From Gambelia wislizenii (lineage: Eukaryota > Chordata > Lepidosauria > Squamata > Crotaphytidae), in NCBI GenBank assembly GCA_030847615.1, contig JAUMIR010000001.1, forward strand, positions 252,033,187-252,097,186: a DNA stretch of 64,000 nucleotides. Direction: 5' to 3'. The notes under the pieces are model-generated. The model saw only the letters and a list, made by a program, of their open reading frames with translations. It was not told the origin of the DNA and did no database searches. The position numbers and the translations under genes are program-made. Below are positions 57,106 to 64,000 of the stretch, one piece after another (position 1 is the first letter of the stretch; the number at the start of each line of letters is the position of its first letter).

Positions 57106-57343
57106 ACCTCACAAAGTTATAGTAGTCTGATACCACTTTTTATGGGCAATAGCTTCATCTTAGGGATTTTTGTGATTTGTAGTTCAGTGAGGGACTAAGA
57201 ATTCTCTGCTAGAAAGTTCAAGTACAGCACCTCACCCACCAATCTACAAGTACCTCATTCGCCAAACTAGGGATCCCTGGATGATGTAGGATGGGGTCAT
57301 GGGAGTTAGTGTGAGGTCAAACTTTTATTACTATGTAGGGTAA
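57106..57343. mobile_element. palindromic ~220-bp MITE, diverged copy F
   Basis: 'ttgtgatttgtagttcagtg' and the inverted relation of 'gatgtaggatggggtcatgg' to the left arm place it in the family, but both arms have decayed. Confidence 0.5.
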
Positions 57344-58258
57344 TTACACTCTAAGTTCCAGGAAAGTGTATGACGTATTGCCATCTGAAGGAGGAATTGA
57401 ATACATGGCTCTTCTGAAAACTCCTTTCACTGCATTCCAGTGGCAGCTTCCTCAGTGGGTGTTTGTGGTTCTGTCCTAAGGCCGTTTCTGTTCTCATGCT
57501 GTATTTAGCATTATCACTTGAACAATTTTTTTTAATGTCTAGAAAATTATATTTAAAAAAACAGTGGCACTTACCACTGGTTCAACTGGGGTGTAGAAAG
57601 CTAAAGCACACTGAATTGCTAATTTGGCATGGTGATACTTCCTACACTGTTGCTTGTGGATGTACCAACAGATCACAACATAGGCTCACTTTAATGTGAA
57701 GGTGCCGCTTAAACTTCTAACCACCATTTTCCTTGAGAGTATTTTCCCCTTTATTTTTATTGTTTGCACTATTGCAATATTGTGTTATTGCACTGTGATG
57801 CTTTCTAGCACAATTTCTCACCCTCTAGTCCTGTGGCACGTGGATGGGTCTGTTGCCATTTACAGTAGAAAATACACGGTTCCCCTCTCTATAGGGTTGC
57901 AGGACTCCTATGCTGTATACATAGGAATACCTGACAGCTGTGGTAGGGAACTCAGTTTCCACCTCAGTTTCCTCCTACCTCTCTGCTGAGCAGTACTATG
58001 AAGATCCAGGAGTGTAGCTATAGGCAGGTGGCGGGGAGGGAATTGCCTTCCCTCCAATAAGTATTCCTCCTCCAATAAAATTTGGCTGCCGTTTTCAAAT
58101 TTCTAATATTGCAATACTTAAAACTTCAGTTGAACATTTAGAGACACAGTTAAAGCATCTGTGCGTGTGTGGCTTTTCTTCGCAAACAAAGATTCAGGAA
58201 GGACTCATCCCACGCTTTCTGCAAGCGCACTGATGACCAATGAAAAGGGACAGGCTAA
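57344..58258. other. unassigned sequence
   Basis: No gene or repeat recognised. Confidence 0.4.
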
Positions 58259-58481
58259 GTCTGCAGCTGCACTACAGAAATAATCCAGTTTGATACCACT
58301 TTAAGTTCCATGGCTCAATGCTATAGAATTCTGGGATTTGTAGTTTTGTGAGATATTTAGCCTTCTCTGTCAGAGAGCTCTGGTGCTACAACAAACTACA
58401 AATCCCAGGATTCCACAGCACTGAGCCATGACAATTAAAGCAGTGTCAAAATGGTTTGTTTCTGCAGTGCAGATGCAGTCC
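58259..58481. mobile_element. palindromic ~220-bp MITE, copy G
   Basis: Arms 'agaattctgggatttgtagt' and 'actacaaatcccaggattc' are complementary; ends 'gtctgcagctgcac' and 'gtgcagatgcagtcc'. Closest to copy E at 44941-45162. Confidence 0.75.
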
Positions 58482-59106
58482 AAATTACCAAGGGAATGCA
58501 AACATCGCAAACAGAAGAACTCTAAGTGTGAATGATTTAAAGTGTCTCACTCTGTAGTGCTACAAATTTGGGGTGATGGTGAAGAAGAATTTAATAGTGG
58601 GGCAGAATTCTTATTTGGGGAAGTGCTCTTCTCTCTCCTACACCCACCATTTGAGAGCTGGAGTAGAAAGTCTGCCAGAAAAAACACAAATGTTCACCAC
58701 TACGCTACAGACCTATTACTGCCACTAAACCACTAAAAACCCAGGGGCTCCTGGTAATGTAGCTTAACTATCTACACATCTCAAGAAGTGCTGCACCGTT
58801 GGATCTAGAGAATGAGAGCAGCAAGGAACAAGGTATGGGAAAGATGAGGAGTTTAAAAAAAATCAAAGCTGGGAGTTCGGCTTCCTGTCTAGCTGGAATA
58901 TCCCACTATGAAGACATAGCAGTGTTTGGATAGAGACATGTCAAGAAGTGACATTAAGCTGAACAGGAAGGTTTGCAACAACACAGAGTAAATGACTGTT
59001 TCTGGACGAGCAAGCTCTATTGAGCTCTATGAAAAAAATTCATTTTCCAGGTAAACATGCACAATACAGGTATGCGTTGGAGATTCTTTCTCTATCTGTA
59101 CCTATG
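58482..59106. other. unassigned sequence
   Basis: No recognised feature. Confidence 0.4.
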
Positions 59107-59318
59107 AAGAGAACCAGTGTGGTGTAGTGGTTTAAGCATGGGACTATGATTCTGGCCACAGAAACCAATGGTGGCCTTGGGCAAGTCACATTCTCTCAGC
59201 CTCAGTGGGAGGCAATGGCAAACCCCCTCTGAATAGATCTTGCCCAGAAACCCCTGTGATAGGTTCACCTTAGGGTCACCTTAAGTCAGAAACGACTTGA
59301 AGACACACAACAACAACT
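59107..59318 (+). mobile_element. Sauria-type SINE, B-box region deleted
   Basis: Head 'ccagtgtggtgtagtggttt' with an intact A-box-like block, middle 'gccttgggcaagtcacattc', tail 'agtcagaaacgacttgaaga' and (CAA)n. The segment that should hold the B-box is missing. Confidence 0.9.
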
Positions 59319-60030
59319 ACCCATGAAGACTCAATATAATAACATCTGAGAAGATGTGGATTATTAGTGTCCTAAAAAGAAATGGAAGGAATGGGATTAT
59401 TTGAACAGAGGAAAAGATTCAACTAGAAAACAGAAACTGTTTTCCAGGGTGTTTTTTTTTTTGCTGAAGTAGCAGAATAGAGGTTCTGGCAATGAGAATG
59501 AAAGTACATAATACGTAAAATATATTGTAAATATGTAAAAAATACATATACTGCCATTCTGTAGAACTCCTTGATTCTAGAAACTACCCCAAACTAAAAA
59601 ACTAAACAGAATCTACATAAAACGACACTAGAGCAACAGCACAAATCAGCAGTGGGAGGCTTTTATGCCTAAAGGGATATGGTTTCTTTTCTATTTGAGC
59701 CTTAAGCGCCATGAGTCTGAGATGAATGCAAAATAGATGCACAGAAAAGTGAGATGTAAAATTACAGTACAAGCTATCTCTGAGCACATGCACAGTACAG
59801 ATCTGTGTTTTCTGTAATGGAATTGGATCATGCACAGAAATCCTTTCTCCTATCACTCTCTCCATTTCATGATTTCAGGCATCGCATTTAGAAGTTACAG
59901 TATAGGCTTTCCCCCCTTGTGGTAATTGCTAAACCACTGTAGTTAGACTAGAAATCTACCAGTAGATCTTAAGCTATTTTATTCCTGCCTGTAGAATGAA
60001 TGATAGGAGTATGACAAGTTATAAGACTTC
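59319..60030. other. unassigned AT-rich sequence
   Basis: No recognised feature. Confidence 0.4.
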
Positions 60031-60648
60031 GGAGATTATCAGACTGGGAAAAATATAGCATCCCCGTCTCGCTATCTCTTATCCCACTCCACTCTGTCCC
60101 TGTAACGATTTAATAAAAAAAATCAGAACTACCTTAATAGCGCAAGAGAAACCGCATCCCCTCCCCTCCAGCAGCCCAAGAGTGAATGCAGCTCTTATGG
60201 AGCTGCATTCACTTCCTGGAAAGGAAACCCCGGCTGTTCTCACGAGAGAACGATTGCGCAGGAAATTCAAAAATAAAAATTAAAAAAGATAAAAAATTAC
60301 ACCAAGCACAAAAACACATTTTAAATACCCCAAGTAACCCGGGGAGGGTATGAAAATGTATATTTTCCTCAATGTCCCGATCTCAACCAGAAGTGTTCAG
60401 TACGGACCTCCCAGTAACACTGGCATCGGACCAGCATAACAGGGCACCTTTTTGCTCGCCTGTCATTCCATTACAGAAATGGAACAATGGGTCAGTTCAC
60501 GGCTTAGCCCGTGAATAAAAAGGATTACCTGTGGAATGGAAGGGGCACGGGAGCATAACCACACAGGGACAATGTTGCTTGAAAGGGAAGCCCTTTCACA
60601 ATCTCCTGGCATCCCTGTAGTGGGATATTTAGGTCGCCTGATAAGCCC
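60031..60648 (-). mobile_element. Harbinger-like element, 618 bp, reverse copy
   Basis: Reverse of 52271-52870: 'ggagattatcagactgggaa' at the left, 'ttcctcaatgtcccgatctc' in the middle and 'gcctgataagccc' at the right. A short hairpin lies at 60188-60215 around 'gctcttatggagctgcattc'. The target duplication is not intact. Confidence 0.75.
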
Positions 60649-61513
60649 TTATGTTTTATGTGCAATCAACTCATTTCTAACTGCAAAATCACTGGCTGTA
60701 AACCTATAATGTTCAGGAGTAGTATCCTGACCTGGAATGATAACATGCGGCATCACTAAGGCTTCCCTGACAGTGTCACCTGGTGAGTTTTCAGCCTCTC
60801 CGCACCCCACTAGTGCTGCCACTGATGATAACTGCTAGCCTCTCATGCTAGGTCAGCTTCTTTCCTGCTATTGCTCTTTGAGTATCAGTTCAGAGGACTA
60901 GCCATTCTCATCAGCAGCCAATAAAATGATCTTGCAATAAGAAATGACCACTGCCAGGCACCAAGTGATGCCTCAACACTTGCACAGTAACAGTAACCAT
61001 CAGACAACGGACTGGAAGCAGATACTGAACAAGCAAAATAGGGAGAATAAGTGAGTGGATAACCAGGTTTGAATCTATGAGCATTATTATGAAACAAAAG
61101 GAAAGTAGTAAGGTGTGAGTGGGTGTGTTATATAATTCAATCCAGAGAAATGGAGTGCAATAAAAAGAGAGAGGAGAGAGAGGAGGGGCACAGGTATAAA
61201 AGTAAGCTATAAGCTGGTCAAATGTGATAACTGCATGGTACTTTAGCAGAGGTCCCTAATAAGAGCAGATGGTACTCTTGCTGCAAATAATATCTCACAG
61301 CCCAGCAATTGCCTCTATGAGATTTGCCCAGGAAAAAGAAATACAACAATAACCCTGCACCATAAAAATGCATGACCCACAGGCAAGGCAGCAAATGTTG
61401 CAAATCAGTGGAGTAAATAATATGGCACACCACCCAGATACAGAACTTGGAAGCAACTAGTTGCAAGTAAGAGGTTATTTGTAATTAATTTCCTTTTGCA
61501 ACAACATGACTAA
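60649..61513. other. unassigned sequence
   Basis: No recognised feature. Confidence 0.4.
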
Positions 61514-61837
61514 GGACTTTTTCAGAAAGGGTAACCCCCCCTCCCACAGAAGTCGGGAGAAGGATGGCGCTGTCCTGTTTCCAGTGATCGGTTTTGGACG
61601 ATGCCGTCTTCCTCCTGTCCTTTGTTCATTCTCCCTCTGTCCTTCATTCATTTTCCCTCCACTGCTTTTTATTGACGGAAACTTCTGTCAAAAAAATTAT
61701 CGTCCCTCCAGTACGGAGGGAGAATGAACAAAGAACAGGAGGAGGATGGCGCCATCCGAAACCGATCGCTGGAAGTGGGACAGCGCCGTCCTCCTCCCGA
61801 CCTCTGCAGGTTTTTTTAACCCCATCTGAAAAAGACC
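61514..61837. mobile_element. palindromic MITE, ~324 bp
   Basis: Ends GGACTTTTTCAGA and, reversed, GGTCTTTTTCAGA. Long arms: 'aagtcgggagaaggatggcg' at the left against 'gccgtcctcctcccgacctc' at the right, with a second inner pair around 'cctttgttcattctccctc'. TAA precedes it; the right duplication is not matched. Confidence 0.75.
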
Positions 61838-61919
61838 TGTGTTACATAACAATTGTACAATAAGGAGGGATAACATCTTTCTTTTTGCCATATAATATTA
61901 AAATAGTTACATATGTGTG

Positions 61920-62345
61920 CGGCCTCACTACATAGGTATGTTTTGTACCATGTGGTACCCTCACAAGTGTATCTGGTGGCAACTTGGGAGAGGGCCTTCT
62001 CAGTGACTGCCCCCAGGCTCTGGAACTCTCTGCCCAGAGAAGTCAGATTGGCACCTGCCCTGTCTTCCTTCCGGAGCCAAGTAAATGCTTTCTTGTTTTG
62101 GCAGGCCTTTGCCAATCTCTGATCATGGTTGTGCTAGGGTATATGTGTGTGTTGTCTATGTGTATATGTGTGTGCTTTTAAAATCTTGGCTGTTTTTAAA
62201 TTTTTTGTTGTTTAATTTGGTTTTAACCTTTGTATTTTGCTCATTTTAACAATGTCTTTATTGTATGCCGCTTTGAGTCCCAAATTGGGGGGAAAGCAGG
62301 ATAGAAATAAATATAATAATTATAATAATTGTGCCTAGTAGCATT
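61920..62345 (+). mobile_element. LINE-2 ORF2 C-terminal end and 3' UTR
   Basis: The frame encodes 'RLWNSLPREVRLAPALSSFR' and then 'NAFLFWQAF', the terminal L2 block. The 3' UTR follows, with 'tgccgctttgagtcccaaat' and an AT-rich tail ending near 62345. This is the best-conserved L2 C-terminus in the window. Confidence 0.9.
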
Positions 62346-62811
62346 CGGATTTTTTAAAAAATCTACAATATTGAATCATGAGAAAGTAAAGCATCACTTT
62401 TTAAAATATGTGGTTATAATGAGAAGTAACTACAGTTGTGCCCTTGGAATTGCAACCAAGTAACTTTCCAAGCTTTTTCTACATATCAGCCAAGGCAATA
62501 GGATCTGATCACTGACAAGCAATATCATAGGAGCCCACTGTAGAAGTCTGAATAAAAACAGGAAGCTAGGTGGGAAATACTACACTGAGTTATGTTTGCT
62601 TAAGTTCAGTTCATTTGATAACATTGGGACTTTGGCAGGGCTTACTGTCTTTGAAATGACCCAAGCTAGTTGGGGGCGGGAGGGGGGTAATAGGGACTGT
62701 GCCAGGCTTGTGAATGAATTTATGGGAGGATCTTCCTGTTGAAGACTGGTTGGCACCACACACCTATCAGGGAGGATGATGGTTCCATTCCCAAGGCTGA
62801 CAACACCAGCC

Positions 62812-62854
<43 letters not shown>

Positions 62855-64000
62855 GCACATCAACGATCTAGAAAAGGCTGCACTTTTTACAACTGCGGGA
62901 GCCAATTGTAGGCTTTGGATATTTTGTGTGTGCACAAATCACGTCCATAAGGCAATTGTCCTTCCTTATTGTGAGAGAAATCATATTATGTTAGATGTGG
63001 ATGATGGCTGCCATCACAAGAGTTTTCCTTACAGTGAAATGTTTCAAACCATTGCCTACAGGCATTTGGTTGGAGCTACCTAAAAGCAGATAGCTCATAT
63101 TTGTATTCCCATAACTCAGTGTTAAAAAACAGTAACAACAATGCATTACTCCCACACCCTTAGCAGTTTTTAAAATGCTTGGGTTTTATGAATGGCTTGC
63201 TTTTCTTCTTTTTCTGCTGTGGGCTCTCCCTCTGGATAGTACTCTGTATTCTGGTTCAAAAGACTCAAAAGTATCTTCTGAACAAAGGAATTTTTCACAC
63301 ACTTATTTTTTATCCCAGGTGTTTCGACTAGCCAATGTCATATATCTCCCTACATCAAGTCAAACTTATATTTAGCAAATATATCCAGAAAGGAAGAGAA
63401 CAGGAAAAAACAGCTTTAGCCACTCCAAAAGGTTATTGATATTTCATGGGCCTGTAGCATTTTTCCATCCCCTTGCCACAAAATTTTGCAGAACCCTGTC
63501 TTCAAGGAGAAAATCTAGTGAAGACTATCAGGTACCAGAAAGGGAAAAACCATTTTGCATAGATTGCAATCTTATTCACAGAGAGGCTGCTTAAATGACA
63601 CCAACTTCAATGGGATTTAGGGGATTATAGTTGTAATAGTTTGCTACCTTTAATGATAGCCATCACTTAACAACCTCAATGGACCCCACCGACTTTGTGC
63701 TCATCTCAAAAAATTACCAGCTGCTCTTTTATGTTGAAAGTGTCGCCTTCCAACCAGCAAAGGTGACATTAGCAACTCTTTGGAGGCACTGTTTCTCTCA
63801 CTTCCAGTATCTCCTTTACCTTTGCTGCACACAATAAGGATGCCCTTTCAAGCAAAGTTTCACTGGTTTTTTTGCCGCCCCTCCTCATTGTGTTAAGGGG
63901 TTTGGCCTCAGAAGGCTTCCTGACCTCTCTGCTTCAGTACTCTTTCCCTCCCTCCACCCCAGGGTAACCCCTCCACACTTCTGATCAAGTGCTGAAAAGA
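62346..64000. other. unassigned sequence to window end
   Basis: Apart from the AT run there is no recognised repeat or gene. Confidence 0.4.
62817..62851 (+). repeat. (AT)n microsatellite
   Basis: Perfect AT run of about 35 bp. Confidence 0.95.

Noticed and set aside
61594..61863. Coding frame of 89 codons
   Set aside because: It lies entirely within the arms of a palindromic MITE.
1..64000. Endogenous retrovirus or other viral insertion
   Set aside because: I looked for paired LTRs and for gag, pol or env-like frames and saw none; the only reverse transcriptase traces are LINE-2 type.

Overview
This window looks like intergenic or intronic DNA from a squamate reptile, most likely a lizard. 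The main evidence is the repeat content. It holds tRNA-derived Sauria-type SINEs and 5S-rRNA-derived SINEs that share a Bov-B-type 3' tail. It also holds many LINE-2 fragments, a CR1 3' end that finishes in the usual (ATTCTATG)-like octamer, Tigger-like and mariner elements, and very many palindromic MITEs. I found no intact host protein-coding gene, rRNA gene, tRNA gene or CRISPR array. Nearly all open frames longer than 60 codons are chance frames or pieces of transposons.

Layout. 0-4 kb: mostly unassigned sequence with a promoter-like motif cluster (940-1195) and one Tigger-like MITE. 3.9-9.2 kb: an L2 copy split by a 1.45-kb Harbinger-like element and by a palindromic retroposon, then a long composite MITE holding a G/T-skewed tract. 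11.1-12.5 kb: a CR1 3' end split cleanly by a dead mariner (transposase remnant, third catalytic Asp changed to Asn). 13.5-22.4 kb: a dense field of Harbinger-like elements, SINEs and a second palindromic retroposon. 22.4-25.8 kb: the largest repeat-poor block. 25.8-36.8 kb: L2 reverse transcriptase remnants, MITEs, a run of Tigger-like elements and a nested SINE. 36.8-49 kb: long repeat-poor stretches, a 747-bp nested palindrome (39637-40383), a Tigger-like MITE split by a tRNA SINE, and a possible exon-like frame (47707-47942) beside another palindromic element. 49-64 kb: two L2 copies abutting tail to tail, a SINE inside a SINE inside an L2, a 600-bp Harbinger-like element with a perfect TAA duplication, further MITEs and microsatellites.

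The elements do not form a pathway. What can be read is order of insertion. L2 and CR1 are the oldest layer; MITEs, Tigger/mariner elements and SINEs sit inside them. Three features are the least conventional. First, two palindromic elements (6123-6348 and 17938-18101) carry 12-13 bp target duplications, which points to LINE-type retroposition of a hairpin-forming RNA and not to a DNA transposon. Second, several palindromic families of different length and sequence share 3-bp target duplications. Third, a CCAAT/E-box/TATA cluster near 1 kb resembles a promoter. All family names rest on pattern recognition without a database search.
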